Below, piece by piece: positions 48,954-61,080 of a stretch of DNA of 64,000 bases (the first letter of the stretch is position 1; every line of letters begins with the position of its first letter). The notes beneath the pieces are model-generated. The model was not told the origin of the DNA. It was given only the letters and a program-made list of their open reading frames with translations, and did no database searches. Origin of the DNA: Sphagnum compactum (taxonomy: Eukaryota; Bryophyta; Sphagnopsida; Sphagnales); contig OZ234501.1 of the NCBI GenBank assembly GCA_965153455.1, forward strand, positions 8,990,001 to 9,054,000, in the 5' to 3' direction. The position numbers and the translations under genes were made by a program.

Positions 48954-49140
48954 TTGGGCTAGATCTTCTTATAGATGATTATCACTTTCAATGTGTTGTG
49001 AAAGGCCGTGTTTTCTTTTTTTAAATAAAAACTTTGTGATGTACTACAAGGTGCAATCATCCACAAGATGATTTAGCTAAATTTGGTTATAAATAACAGA
49101 TGCAAGTAAAATCATTTAAGCATGCAAGTCTGCATTGTTG
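48954..49140. repeat. Degenerate head-to-head pair of phased TGGCGA elements
   Basis: TTGGGCTAGATCTTCTTATA at 48954 is the inverted core, matching the plus-strand text of copy B at 7904. From 49051 the forward version follows: GTGCAATCATCCACA, then ATTTAGCTAAATTTGGTTAT. Forward motifs at 49052 and 49084 are 32 bp apart. Confidence 0.5.
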
Positions 49141-49493
49141 GCTACCTATTGAAACCTGATGTAAGTAAGACCTGGCAATTGCTTTATTGAAAAATTCAAG
49201 ATTTGCCAACTAGAAACCCAAAGAGAAAAACTTTTTTCTGCACTTTTTGAGAAAACTTAAAGTAATATGCGTGGTAGGCGAAGACATAGTCCCCAATATT
49301 AGGGAAAAGACCATGCATCATTAATGTAAAATTTTGGCGCAAACTTCAAGTCCTGTGTAGGCGACAGATGAAAAAGTCAGTTCTAGATCCAGTAAGGGAA
49401 GCCTGACTTTAAAATTTTTCGGGGAGATTGTGAGCACATTTGTGTCCATCAAGAACGGGTGTTTTTTCTTTTTTTTCCCAATTTTGTGATGTT

Positions 49494-49712
49494 GTCACAC
49501 TGGCAATCATCACAAAGAGATTTAGCCACATTTGGTTATAGACCAGCTACGAAAGTAAAAACTTTATTAAAATCCTTTTATGTCTTGATTACTTGCTGCT
49601 TTGAACAATTTGTAGTAGAAACATGGCAAGCTTTTAGAAGAAATTCCGAATTTTAGGCGAATTTTTTAATGAAAAGGAATATTCTTTTTTTTTTTGGAAT
49701 TTTATTTTCGCC
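49494..49712 (+). repeat. Phased TGGCGA element, copy D
   Basis: Motif starts are 49501 (TGGCAA), 49533 (TGGTTA), 49624 (TGGCAA), 49655 (AGGCGA) and 49695 (TGGAAT), with TCGCCA at 49708. Spacings are 32, 91, 31 and 40. The core GATTTAGCCACATTTGGTTA agrees with the other copies. CpG-richer sequence follows from about 49790. Confidence 0.6.
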
Positions 49713-49739
49713 AAATGGTGAGAACTCGCAAAAAAAGTA

Positions 49740-52700
49740 AAAAAGAAAAGAAAAAAACCCACTCTTTTAAGAATTCTCTGAAAAGAAACCTGTCGCCAGT
49801 GACTGTCGCAATCTGCCTAGATCTCGCCACTGCGGCTCCAGCACATAAATGGAAAGGGAGAAAGGACTGTTTGATAGGGCGGGCGGTAAACTCTCAAATC
49901 GGCGGTAAAAGCTGAAACGACGCGAAACCGAAGTCGCATGCAGTGCGACACGTAGCGAACATGCAACTCGCATGCCCCTGTACCATCTGCGATAAGGACG
50001 ACGACTGACTTCCTCGCGTGCAGGTTCGCCTGCGTCCGCGACGGCCCCTCGACTGGTCCTTTCTATTCTTTTCTTTTCTAAATCTATCTTTCAATAGCTT
50101 GAAGAGCTGGCTTTTTCAAACTTAAAAAAAAACAAAGATCTTGTTGCAGCTCTAGTAACCTCTTCTTCTTGTATAATCAACACATGCTCTCTCTCTCTCT
50201 CGCTCTCTCTCTCTCTAGTTTCAATTGCAGTGCTTAAGATTGATAAATTTCCTGAAGATGTGCTCAGTGCTGCTCCCCCGAGTCCTTCCTTTGCTGCAGT
50301 TTGTTGGAACTTTCCTCCATTGATTTGCTGCACCTTCAACTTTGGAAGTTTGAATCACTGCTAACTGCTTTCTACTTTCAGATCATGCTCTAGATTTGCA
50401 ATTCAACTCTGCAATCTGACCTATATATTGGAACCCTAGTTGCACCTTCAGCTTGAGAATTTAATGCTAATGAAAAGGAACCCTACTTGCACATTTCAGT
50501 TTCAAGAGAATTTCATGCCAATGGAAAGCAACTACTAGACCTTCCTTGAAAACCTTCACAAGTTGAAGATGATGTTAATGGAAAACAACTGGACCTTGAA
50601 AGCTAATGATGCAGCTACTCAATAAAAAGCTGCCCTTAAAATAAAACTTTGCACAGGACGTGGCATGTGTATTGTACATTATTGCAGGAAATATGTTTAG
50701 AACTTGACCTCCAGAGCGGTGTCTGCTGCACGGATGTATAGTGAGTTATTTATGAGACTGTTCCCTTGTTGATACTTATTCCTTGAAATAAGTCTTTGTT
50801 TATCAAATAAAAGAAACTTCTCTGTTTGGTTTTGAGTGGTCCTTGAAGGGGGCTACGTCCATTTTGCAAAAGACCCTACCATCTCAAGTATATATTTGAT
50901 CGTGTGATTGGTTTTCAAGACTCACTCGGATAAACAGTGATAGATCTCTCTCAGGACTGTCCTGGAGTCCTTGATCTAAACAGGAGAATCTCTGTACCAT
51001 GTGCATTAGTAATGTCTACTGTTTTTCTAGAGGATGTCTACCTTCAATCAATCCTGTTTGGAAAGATCTGACCTCTTGATTCATCATCACATGTAATTCC
51101 TGTGCTTGTCATGGGCTGCAATTCCCTAAAGTCATTGTCAGATTCTATATATGCTTGAAAGTAATTGAATGGATTGTCCCATTGTCTCAGGGACTTCAAT
51201 GCCTGCAGACTAACCATCATCCTTGACCTGTCATGTGTTCATCATCAGATCCTTTTCAAGTCTGGCTAGCTGCGGAATCCTTCATCGCAGCAGTCATTCA
51301 AGCAACCTTCTGATGGGTGTAACTTGGGTGACTAGGTTGCATTATTAGCTTAAATTTTTCTTGAGCAAGTGCAGAGCCCCAAGGACTTCCAAACCGAACA
51401 ATTAGGTTGTTCATGCCAATACCCCAGTTGTAACAAGCATCATATTGATATACTGATCTTGACCTATCATTGCAGATGGATATCTTTCTGGAGACTCTAG
51501 AACACTGAACTCATCAGGGTTGGAAAGTCATATGGCAACTTTGTTTTAGAGACTAGGATCCAGTAATGTTAGATTTTTGGTTTCAGCATTTTACTGTTCT
51601 AGGTTTCACCTCCTCACATGATTTTGATCAGATTTGATCTGTGAAAATTTTTGGTGGCAGTGTGCAGAACAATCTATCCCAAGATCTATCCCTAACAACC
51701 TGAAGGGATCAATTTGTGAAATAATGTCCATGACTGTTGTCCACAATACATGCATCTCATTGTGGTTCTCTGGACAGAGGTGTGAATATTGGTCTTGGAT
51801 TTTGGGGTACTGCAACTTTGTCTGTTCTAGACTCTCACATTGCAACTGTGACAATTGCAGTAATAATAGGTCAGAAGGATTTGAGTTGAAGTGAAAGTGT
51901 GCATTACAGTAGTGACCAATCAGAAGGTATTTCTTGATGGATTAAGCTGGCTACATTGTTGAGTTCTATAAAAAGTTCATTTTTAGGAGACAGTACACGG
52001 CCCAAGATCTGGACCTAAATTGCTGATTTTGAACTGGCCCCAATTCTATCATCCTTAACCAGCTGAGAAGTACAAGTGGTGTAAAAAATTCTATTATAAC
52101 CAAGATCTTGCAGAACACCAAGAGTTAGCAGCAAAAAATCAACAACAAATCAACTCCATCTACTCAGGCTTTTCAAACTTGCAGAATGAATGATTCACAA
52201 ACACTAAAACTGATAGTACCTTTGTAGATAAAGTAGTGAGGCAACTATGGGAATCAAACAGTTAAGCAGAGGGCCCAAATCCAAGTGACTTCAGGATGCA
52301 AGTTGCAACCCATGATACAACCTTGAGCTTACAGCTTGTCAATATACTAGTGGCGAAAAGTCTGGCCAGAATATTTGCCTTCTTGCAAACTTTAACATAC
52401 CAAGTTCATGAATGGCTAATACTGGCAGATGCAGGCAGTATACTGTAGTGTTGAGAATCACACAAGTTCCTGACTGTTGCATACAAAGCCTCTACACATC
52501 CAGTTGTCAGGCAATCTGTTCATGGTCAAGTAGTGTGTAGAAAATTTTCTGCACAGCATATAGAAATCTGTTCAAAACTCTTGGCAAACAACTATACAAC
52601 TATCCAGGTGTCTTAATTTTCTGGTGAACTTTCAAAAACCACAGAAAACTTGTAAGTCAAGATCTTGCTTAGGCTAGCATTCTAAACATAGTCATTAAAA

Positions 52701-53150
52701 AGTACAAGCTCAATTGATGTAGAAGCTAAGCTGCTACTATGTCAAAGACCGATACGAAGTTGTATATGTGCATGTTTATACAGAATCTGTAGCAGGCCAA
52801 CTCTTAAGAAAAGAGAGCCCAGCACTTTCACTAGGTCTACAGCTGTCAAGGGTGGAAGTTGCAGTCACTGTATCATGCAGAAACATTGCAAGTTTCTTCT
52901 CCTGTGTGAGCTGGACATGCCCAATTCTTCCATTTCCTCCCATGCCAAAGAAAGGCGCATGTAGTTTTGTAGCAATGTGATCCTGTCATGAGAAGTACTG
53001 ATACAAATATTTGCCCCAGGTTCCACCTTGGTAGAACTGCCAGACTGTAGATTGTGCAAATCACTGTACATAACAAAGGCACTCTTGTGCTTCACACTAG
53101 CCTCCTCAAGAATGGTTGCGCCTGCACTTAAATCACAGCACTCCAGATTT
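49740..53150. other. CpG-richer segment, CT microsatellite and mixed-composition DNA; 3' trailer of the WRC gene at the right
   Basis: The part from 49790 to 50060 is relatively CpG-rich and could be a promoter. A (CT)n tract lies at 50186-50215. From 50220 to 52750 the sequence has gene-like composition but no open frame that I can support, so a non-coding transcript or decayed gene is possible. The last few hundred bases before 53151 are likely the 3' untranslated region of the minus-strand WRC gene. Confidence 0.35.
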
Positions 53151-56100
53151 CTACTTAGACTTCAAGGAGCGAGCCTTCACAGCCTTTAGCTGTTCTTGTG
53201 GTTGCAATTTGAGAACTCCATCTGAGGGCTTCACCTGTTTCTGTGACTTGGCGACTGCATCCATTTCTGGCACAATCTTGGCTTGAATCCCTGCGGACAG
53301 CTGCACACCACCATTGAGCTTGTAATCTGCTCCAGATGATCCCCTGATGCCTGATCCAACCTTGGCAAGCTTCAAACGCAGATTGCGCTTGTTGATAAGA
53401 GCTTGGTGATGCTCGCAGAAGGAACATCCTTCTTCTGTTTTCTGTGTGCACTGCCAACCTCTTCCATCGTACCGTTTACACTGTGTTGGTCCAATAGAGA
53501 GCTCACGCTGGGACACAGGTGCCCTTCGCTTCCGTTTCCTGAACTGAGCCCAGGATTCATCCTGCCTAGGAAGAGTTCCACCCTCAGCTTCAGTATCAAG
53601 ATTGGCTGAAAACAAAGTTGATGCAGCATGTGCACCTCTCTTTCTCCTACTTGTGTCAAGGATAGCACACTTGCCATCCTCCAAACTTGTTATACGAGGC
53701 AAGACCCCATTGTGATGAAGCTCAAAATCAAGTGCATCGGGCCCAACCTTACTACTCACAAAATGGTACAAGAAGTACCTGCCACTCGCAAGCTGGACAA
53801 AGCAGGGAGAGCGCAGAGCTTTAGCTACCTGAACATTAAACCTCTTACTCCCTTCCTCCAAACCAGGGAGGCCTTGCTGCACAATCTCAGACACTGCCTC
53901 AGAAGCTGTGAAACCTTCCTTTCCAGCTCTATCAAACACATGTACCAGAGACTGGAACAAAACTGACGAATTTGAAGCTCTGTCAGCATCCATGGTGACA
54001 GAAGAATCAAGGTTGCTCAAGATGTTCAAACTACCAGGCACATGCTCTCCACCTTCACTTCCATGTCCACCTGTAAGCATTTTACACAAAGTCTCAGAGA
54101 AGGTAAGCTTGTGTTAGGTTGTTGATGATGCTTTTACACCAGCAAGCCACAGATTGTGCATAACTACACTGCTGACTGTTGTCGTGAACTGTCCATGTGG
54201 GAACTCAGCTGTCCAAATCCTTCCTTGAAAAAAATGGAGGTCCTGAAGTTCACAGACTAAACATATTCTGGAGAACTGAAATAATCCTAGTGAATTGACT
54301 GCTCCAGTTAACCCATCGTGCTGCACCTCGTGAGATTTTTCAGACATGATGCAACAGATGCCTCAACTGAATTACATGATCAGATTGCAACAGATCTCAA
54401 TCGACTACCAGTGAATACCCTGAACAAGAGAACATACATATTAGGGTACTCAAGGAATGAGACTTGAAGAAGAAAGAGGTCATGTTTACTAGAGGCAACA
54501 ACATAGGACAGATGCATTCTAGTGGTGTGCACTTTCTTGACAACTGTACATATCAGCTATCTCATCATCCATTGAATCTATCCTGGCAGAACCATAAGCC
54601 CAGGTAGGTTTCACAATTCAAAGTTGGACTGGTGAATCCAGCAACCCCAATCACATTCACACGAGATACTTCCCACATTCCTTCACTGTGCCCTGGCAGG
54701 AGGAACAGGAATGCTTAAGCCAGGAATTTACAGTTCAGTCTCATTTCAATTTCCATCTCATATAATTCAAGTTGAGCAGTTTGCTATTAAGATGTTGGTA
54801 ACTTCCAAAGTAGGATGAGGGGCAGTACACATTACAGAGTCTCCTGTAGCTAAGTTCAATGGGGTTATTTCTTAGAAACTTGTAGACTAGAAAGAAATCT
54901 CATGACAACTTAGGCAAGGAAGCAAGGGTCAAAATTGTAATGTTTGTGAGGTCAAAGTGAAGAAATCTGAACATCTACCTTTGGTATTGCTGCTTATGTG
55001 GCCGGTGGAAGACTTGAAAACTATAGTTGGTGTAGGTCTGCAGCCAAAAAACACATCCAAGATCACAGTATGATATTCTCCAACAACTTACCATGTTCAG
55101 GGCTCTCGCTGCTGGAAAACATCCAGCAGCTGAGAACTGGCACATCACTAGACTCCAGTCCCTTCCATGTTTCAATCACCCCACCCTTCTTCACTCCTTC
55201 ATGTTTCGCTTGAGTTTTCTCAATTGGAAGGTTACATTCCAGTTACCAGAATCTACTTAGGAACTGACCACTTCACACTCATTGCCTTGTGAGACCCCTG
55301 AGAGGACTTAATATCTTACAAAGCTGGAAACAGAACTAAGTTCGAAATTTTTCTGACAACGTAGAAAGACTCGTGGCAGAAACTGTGTTTGCAGTTTAAA
55401 AGCTATTTTGGGCTTAGGAATGTGACCTAGTTGGCTCTGATTTTTGAGCTCCAATACAACCCATGTGGGCTTCTTTGAGCATTTGCGGATACTCAACTGA
55501 ATAATAACAGTGGCAATCCAGCAAGCTTACAAATAATTCAACTCCCTCTAACATTAAGGGGGATTCTGTGTGAGCTGTAAATGTGGAAATGAGGCTACAT
55601 ATACAGTCCAGATCTGACCTACAAAAGAGACCCCATGAGACAGTGTACAGGAGCAACAACATCAGCTTCTAGTAACCTTGTCCTTGTTTTTTGAATTCGA
55701 AATTTGCAGTCGAACTTGAATTTGAATTTGAACTTTATCTCTGGAGGATAAAGGTGTAAACTGTGTTAACAAGAAATGACATGTGCCAAGGAGGTTGTCA
55801 AGCATGGATAAGTTATTGTCAGTCATCAAATCAGGGTCATCTCTGGACCATTTCAAAAGCTCAGAAAGACAAAACTATAGCTCTGACCAGTAATCCCATG
55901 CTGTGGTCCCATTGTGAGACCAGTTGGCACATTTCTCAAGAGTTAGTGAATTTTCAAATCCTTGCTCTGACAGTAACTCTCTACATGTCTTCATGGAACT
56001 CCCAATGCAAACTCGGCAAGTGGATCTCTGCTCTAAGCTCTTCTCACAAAGAACCAATCAGAGCCAGCAAGAAATCATTTCCAAGCTGTGGACTTCTTTA

Positions 56101-57666
56101 CCCTACATGAAGTTCTTAACTATTGGTAAATATTAATGGAGCTTGAGTGCCAACTTCATGACATACAGCTCCTGAAGCAAATGTCAGCTCATTCTCCATG
56201 TCCAGCATTCTGTACTTATACATCTTTCCAACCATGTAGAAAAATGGTTATGTACTCCACAGCCATGTGGGATTGAAAGTAGAACTTCACCTGTGGTCTT
56301 GTTCCCCATCATTGCTTTGCAAACTCGTGCATGTCTCCTGTGTTGAGGAGCACTCCATACTTACCTGATTAACAAGCCAAAGAGAGAACAGTTCAAACGC
56401 ATGGTTATCACTGTTTAACCATGTGAAATCCTTATATCAGAGAAGCGTGGCTAAGAATATGATTGCATGGCAGACAGCAGCATATCAGAAAAGTGCATCT
56501 CAATACATACATGTGCAAAGCTTCAATAGAGAAATCAACAAACGGAAGTGGCCAAACGTTTGCATAACCGTGATCTGGCTCTTGGATCGGCAGCTTTCAA
56601 CTGGACACAAGCGACTTAAGAGCAACAGCTTTAGGGACTAAACACATCATATGGCGTGGAAGGTGGCCTTTGTGTGCATTTCGATGATGCTCAAGAATGT
56701 CCTATTGATGCATGCTTTCAATGGATCTTCGAGTATCGTCCGTGAAACTCGCTGGAAAGACGTTGCTGTCAAGCTTCCTGCAGTTGATGGCTTAAACATA
56801 CCTCTAGAACAAAGACATGATCGTGTTAATCGAACGACGGCATTGCGTCATGTCAATGGTGCCTGCACTGGCTCCCAGGTTGTCCTGTCTTTCCTCCACC
56901 GACGCGGGGGAAAGCAAGGCTTTATCCAAAACCGCGTAGAAATCTTCGCAAACTTAGACATCGTGATTCAAGAACCACCAGCGGAAGCAAACACGATCCC
57001 AAACTTCGGTTTCTACGCCGCAGCTCCCGAATTGCAGTCCGACTTCTTGTCTTCGTAACCTCCTTTTGGCCCCAGTTTCAGAGCTCATTATAACAAACTA
57101 AACATAGACAGGCTTGTCGAATGGCAAACGCGTGCTGAAGTTGTAGGTTCTAGTAGCCCTCCCCACAGCAGTATAACCTTTAGAGCTTGCTGATGCAGCT
57201 CGCGGCCCGGCTTTCACACAACCCTATCTTGTTCAAACCGGCTGGGAAGCAAACCTACCGACTACCCTCCATCTCTTACTCGCCCCAAATTACATTCAAA
57301 GGACGTGAAACGTTCCCTCCGACCACAAACAACATCAGAAGTGCAAGTCATGAATGCAATTGACGACCATCTCTTCAGACTCACCGGAGAGATCGTTCCG
57401 TCGGTCGGTCGCGGCCTCCGCGTTGCCTCCGACTCCACGTTTTGGCAATCCGTTGTACAAAGTCCTCCGGCAGCCGGGGCTTCCATACTGGGTGCAGGTG
57501 CCACGATCCGGCAACTTCCTCCATCAACGTCATGCACTCCATCGCTATCACTCCTTCCGCGATTGCTCAACGATCCAGACACTGCAGGACATGAGAACTG
57601 CTGCAAACGGAGCTCTTCTTCTGCCGCCGCCGCCGCCACTGGCGGTGCTCGCTTCCGAATCCTCAT
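53151..57666 (-). CDS. WRC-domain protein with a winged-helix-like segment, two exons
   Basis: Exon 1 runs 57666-57385 on the minus strand: it begins MRIRKR, a start I recall from plant WRC proteins, and ends at a CCG/GTGAGT donor in phase 0. The last exon runs from about 54107 (or 54092) to a stop at 53151, also phase 0. Joining them gives about 412 residues, with an intron of about 3.3 kb. A missing middle exon cannot be excluded. Residues about 144-208 (VHVFDRAGKEGFTASEAV on to SGRYFLY) resemble a HARE-type winged helix. RKRKRR near 284 is a likely nuclear signal. The WRC finger CKRYDGRGWQC on to CEHH fits C-x9-C-x10-C-x2-H at about 304-328. WRC domains bind zinc and occur in nuclear plant proteins such as growth-regulating factors. 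No QLQ domain is seen, so this is not a standard GRF. Confidence 0.82.
56651..57058 (+). CDS. Possible nested gene of unknown function in the WRC intron
   Basis: Plus-strand frame of 135 codons lying wholly inside the large intron of the minus-strand WRC gene. The N-terminus has a hydrophobic stretch (VAFVCISMMLKNVLLM) that could be a signal peptide. The rest is hydrophilic with a basic segment (FLHRRGGKQGF). The DNA is CpG-richer than the rest of the intron, and no long frame exists on the other strand. No family is recognised, and it may be chance. Confidence 0.25.
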   Translation: MAWKVAFVCISMMLKNVLLMHAFNGSSSIVRETRWKDVAVKLPAVDGLNIPLEQRHDRVNRTTALRHVNGACTGSQVVLSFLHRRGGKQGFIQNRVEIFANLDIVIQEPPAEANTIPNFGFYAAAPELQSDFLSS

Positions 57667-58066
57667 GGCTGCTGAGCTTCGGCTGGCTCGCCGCCCCGCA
57701 TCGCATCCCACACTTGGCAGCCGCTTCCTGCTGCTACTACTGCAACTAAGCGTTCCACCTCGCAGCCTCCTTCGCCACCCCCAAAGCGCATCATTGCAGC
57801 CCAGCCTCTTTGCCTCCGTCCGTACTTACTACCATTCGGCACTTCGGCCACTGCAAGCCGCTTCGCTTTCAAGTGCTTGGCTTCAGGAAGGGTTCACAAC
57901 CCGCCACGTGGACATTGGCATCTGGCTTCAACTGGCAATGCATACTTTAGGGACGTCCCAGGCCCCGCATGCATGCAGACAGGAAGATCCGACCTCGTCT
58001 CGTCACCTCCTTTTGTCACTTCGTCTCGTCTCGTCTCGTCTCGCCCTGGGAGCTTTTTTAATGAAT
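57667..58066 (-). promoter_or_regulatory. GC-rich upstream region of the WRC gene with CGTCT repeats
   Basis: Upstream of the ATG at 57666 the DNA is GC- and CpG-rich. It contains GCATGCATGC near 57968 (a plant RY-type sequence) and a CGTCT repeat at about 57990-58045. No TATA box was found on the minus strand. Open frames on the plus strand here are antisense shadows. Confidence 0.4.
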
Positions 58067-58332
58067 TCTCGTTTGTAGCCAAAGTGGCGATTATCCATAA
58101 GAAAATGTACAAAGACTGGCGATCATACCTGGGAAGATTTAGCTAAATCTGGCTAGAAACCAAAAAATCTTTTATATTCCTTCTATATGTTTGGCTACAC
58201 ATTGAAAGCTTACTACACGAATCTGGCGATTTTTTCCCCTTTTATTCTCACTTCTGGCGACAGAAAACCTCCAAAATCACTTCTTTTTCGAATTTTCTGT
58301 TTTTTATTTCACTTTTTGGCGAAATTTCGCCA
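58067..58332 (+). repeat. Phased TGGCGA element, copy E (best preserved)
   Basis: Motif starts are 58085, 58117, 58150, 58192, 58224, 58255 and 58317, all TGGCGA or TGGCTA. Spacings are 32, 33, 42, 32, 31 and 62 bp. It begins TAGCCAAAGTGGCGATTATC and ends in the perfect 16-base palindrome TGGCGAAATTTCGCCA (58317-58332), followed at once by TATAAAA. It lies upstream of the minus-strand WRC gene and faces away from it. Confidence 0.8.
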
Positions 58333-59623
58333 GTATAAAAAACGCCCAGCGGCGGCATGTCGTCCCCGTGGCATCAGTGGCCAAGGGCCGTTGCTTTTGG
58401 GACTGGGGATGGCAATGCATTGGCCTCTCACATTGGGCCGCGGGCCAAGCGGCAGAATAAAATTTACAGACGGAAGTGCGGCCCTTTGCATGACATTCAT
58501 TGCGTGTTGACTGTTATCTTTATTGGGATTTTTTTGTTCTCGGTTTTGGGACCCCACCATGTCATGGAATTCATTCATTTTTTGCCCACACCCGCTTTTT
58601 TTTTTCCATTAATATCATCTCATCTTGTAGGAAAGGCCCAAGGTTAACTTTCGCACATGTCCTTGCGTGTCACACCTCGAATTTGTGCCAAATCAAAGCT
58701 CAACACGTGTAGAGTTCAAAGATACACAACATGACAATGAGACAGTGGGACACAAAGTTCGCTAAAAGTTAAGACTGGTAATGAATGGCCCACGGTGGAG
58801 CGTTCTCTAAATGGCAAGGTGGTATTCTGCCCAACCCCACATTTCTGACCACAGTGAAGCAGCACCCACCAGCACACCATGAAGGATGAATGGTAAGTGG
58901 TCAGGAAACAGTTTTCTGTTGGGTTCCAGTTCCTTAGCTAACCATGGTGTTTAGCTCAGTTGCTTTTTTTTTTCTTCTACCTACCCACTAACAACTCACA
59001 AGCAGGTTGTTATCAGGTAGGTAGTAAAAACAGCACTTATCTATGTATTACCCATCTAGTTACCTAGTAATTACCTATTTTCCTACCTATTTGCCTATGT
59101 ATGAGACTTACTTCCTACAGAATTGGTTACCAAGGTGAAACTGAATATTAACTCCGTTGAAGTTCATCCATTACTGAGTCATAACGGGCATCCAGTGGAT
59201 GGTGCCCTGGTGAGTGCTGGTTCACTGGGGACCACATTTTACAGGGTCACCAGTGAAACTGAATTTTCCAATATCTTTTAAGTTTTTTAGAAGTTTGTCA
59301 TAGTCTATGTGGAGGGCACATTATCTATCTAGTAAGGAAGGTTGTTTTGTTTGTTTGTCAAGTTAAGATCTCTCAGACCTCATTGCACTCCTGGTACATT
59401 GGAAAGCCTTAGATCACTGAGGGTGCATTGAGGTGGTTTTGTAAATGTTTTAGACCTACAGTGCAAAAGTTATTGAATAATGATCAATTTTTATCAAAAG
59501 AAATTGAACCAGATCAAAACTGAGAATTTTAGGGAACCAAGCTTTTGGTACTATTGGAAAATATTCTAAATTCAATAAACTCTTGTTACTTTTGTGCATG
59601 TAGCCTCATCGAGGGCTTTCTAA
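58333..59623. other. GC-richer segment then repeat-poor intergenic DNA
   Basis: TATAAAAAACGCCC at 58334 precedes about 150 bp of GC-rich DNA and could be a plus-strand promoter, but no supported gene follows. Degenerate ACCTA/TAGGTA repeats lie at 58977-59100. The remainder shows nothing recognisable. Confidence 0.35.
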
Positions 59624-59710
59624 TCGTACCAAAAGTGGAACAAAGGAACCCCCGTGGTTTGCGAGGGTTACACCTGATCACATCCAAAGAAAAAGATGTA
59701 CCTAACTTTT
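59624..59710 (+). repeat. Dispersed repeat shared with 26097-26165
   Basis: TACCAAAAGTGGAACAA at 59627 is followed by AGGAACCCCCGTGGTTTG and GAGGGTTACAC, in the same order as the copy at 26097. The class is unknown. Confidence 0.5.
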
Positions 59711-60488
59711 ATACAAAGATACCTCCTAGAAAAGATGAGGGATTGATCTCCCAAGGTTGCTCCTACTACTTAAGAATATGAGTGTGCTTGGAGGGGGAGA
59801 AGGGACATTCCACCCTGGGGCTTTTTACCCACATAAACAAAAGCACTGAACAACGTAATCACAAATGGGCAGCGCAACTGCCCTCTCCCCCTCGGAGGGA
59901 CCTCCCCCAAGGAAAGGAAAAAAGCAAAATAACATGGTGGAGCCTACTATTATTGGCGGTTACACTTGGGGCAGGGACTTTGTGGTGAAGAGAATTTATT
60001 TTGAATTTTAGTTGATTGTATAAAAAGCAATTTATTTTCCTTTTCCCTTGTTGGGTTTGCCTTGGTCCATGATATTCCCTGCCCCCTGCCCCCGCTCCCG
60101 AGTCCCCAAAGCTTTCTGCCATGTAAGACGACTCAGATTACCGTATGGCCTGTGTCCCCACTGAGGGTATGGGTGCAATTGTATGTTACTGGACAAAAAC
60201 TCAGTTCTCACTTGTCAAAGGATCTCCTTCATTAGCTAACTTATGAGTATAGGATTCTGGGGAGTTTGTTTTTGAATCTGGGGCCCATGTGTATGGTGAC
60301 AGCTGGAGACCTAACTATAGACTGGATGCTTCTTGTTTTTCCATCAAACAAATTTTGTGTATTGTAAAGCCGGAGCGCAAGGGAATATTACTGAAACAAG
60401 GGGTGTGTCACACTGTGGCCTTGCCATTTACATTAAAACGTACCTTAATGCAAAAGAAGAATTATAGAAACTCAACTATTTCACCATG

Positions 60489-60680
60489 CAAAAATATAAT
60501 CTTCAAAAAATCCTCTTAAAAGAAACCAAAAATCCTTCAAGATATTATAACTGTATAACTAATCTCAAGTTTCAACACAAGCCAAAATATCATCTTTCAA
60601 AAAATCCTCATGTAAAAATAGACCTATTACCTAGGGGCCAAAATCCCTTAGGCTACTATACTCTATAATGAATCTAAACA
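60489..60680. repeat. Diverged tandem duplication of about 93 bp
   Basis: AAATATAATCTTCAAAAAAT at about 60491 recurs as AAATATCATCTTTCAAAAAA at about 60584, each followed by related AT-rich text. Confidence 0.5.
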
Positions 60681-60717
60681 CATATCCTTGCTTTGGTAGG
60701 CAAGGCCAATAAAGTCA

Positions 60718-61080
60718 GGTAAAGAAAGAGCCTAGTTCAAGTTCTATTTCAGTAATGCCCTCAACTCAACTCAACTGTAGGGTTTATGCAGCATAAAAAT
60801 TGATGCAAAAATCAGAGCGAGGAGCTTTACATTTCATAAAATCCCTTTCTAAAATCAGAAAGCCTGCTTACAGGGCTGAGGAAATATTATGTGTAAGGTA
60901 AAGCATTTGGACGAGGGCATTACAAAAATAAAGGCATGTGAAGCCAGAGCCTAGTTCACGTCTGATTTCAGTAGTGCGCGCTCACCCTTGGGCTTTATGC
61001 AGCATAAAAATCAATGCAAAGATCAGAGTGGTGGGCTTTACATTTCATAAAGCCTGTTGTAAAATCAGAAAGTTTATGTG
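60718..61080. repeat. Tandem duplication of about 219 bp
   Basis: AGAGCCTAGTTCA occurs at 60727 and 60946. Each copy continues with ATTTCAGTA, TTTATGCAGCATAAAAAT, TGCAAA, ATCAGAG and CTTTACATTTCATAAA, with moderate divergence. Confidence 0.8.

Noticed and set aside
53151-54089. WRC gene as a single exon starting at 54089
   Set aside because: The first codon of that frame is TTG, not ATG. An upstream exon beginning MRIRKR with a perfect GTGAGT donor in the same phase explains the gene better.
57305-58078. Plus-strand open frame of 257 codons
   Set aside because: Antisense to WRC exon 1 and its GC-rich upstream region. The composition is dominated by Ser, Leu, Arg and Pro, as expected of a shadow frame.
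58317-58332. Canonical E2F site in the TGGCGAAATTTCGCCA palindrome
   Set aside because: The fit to the plant E2F consensus fails at the last position, so I describe the palindrome without naming a binding factor.
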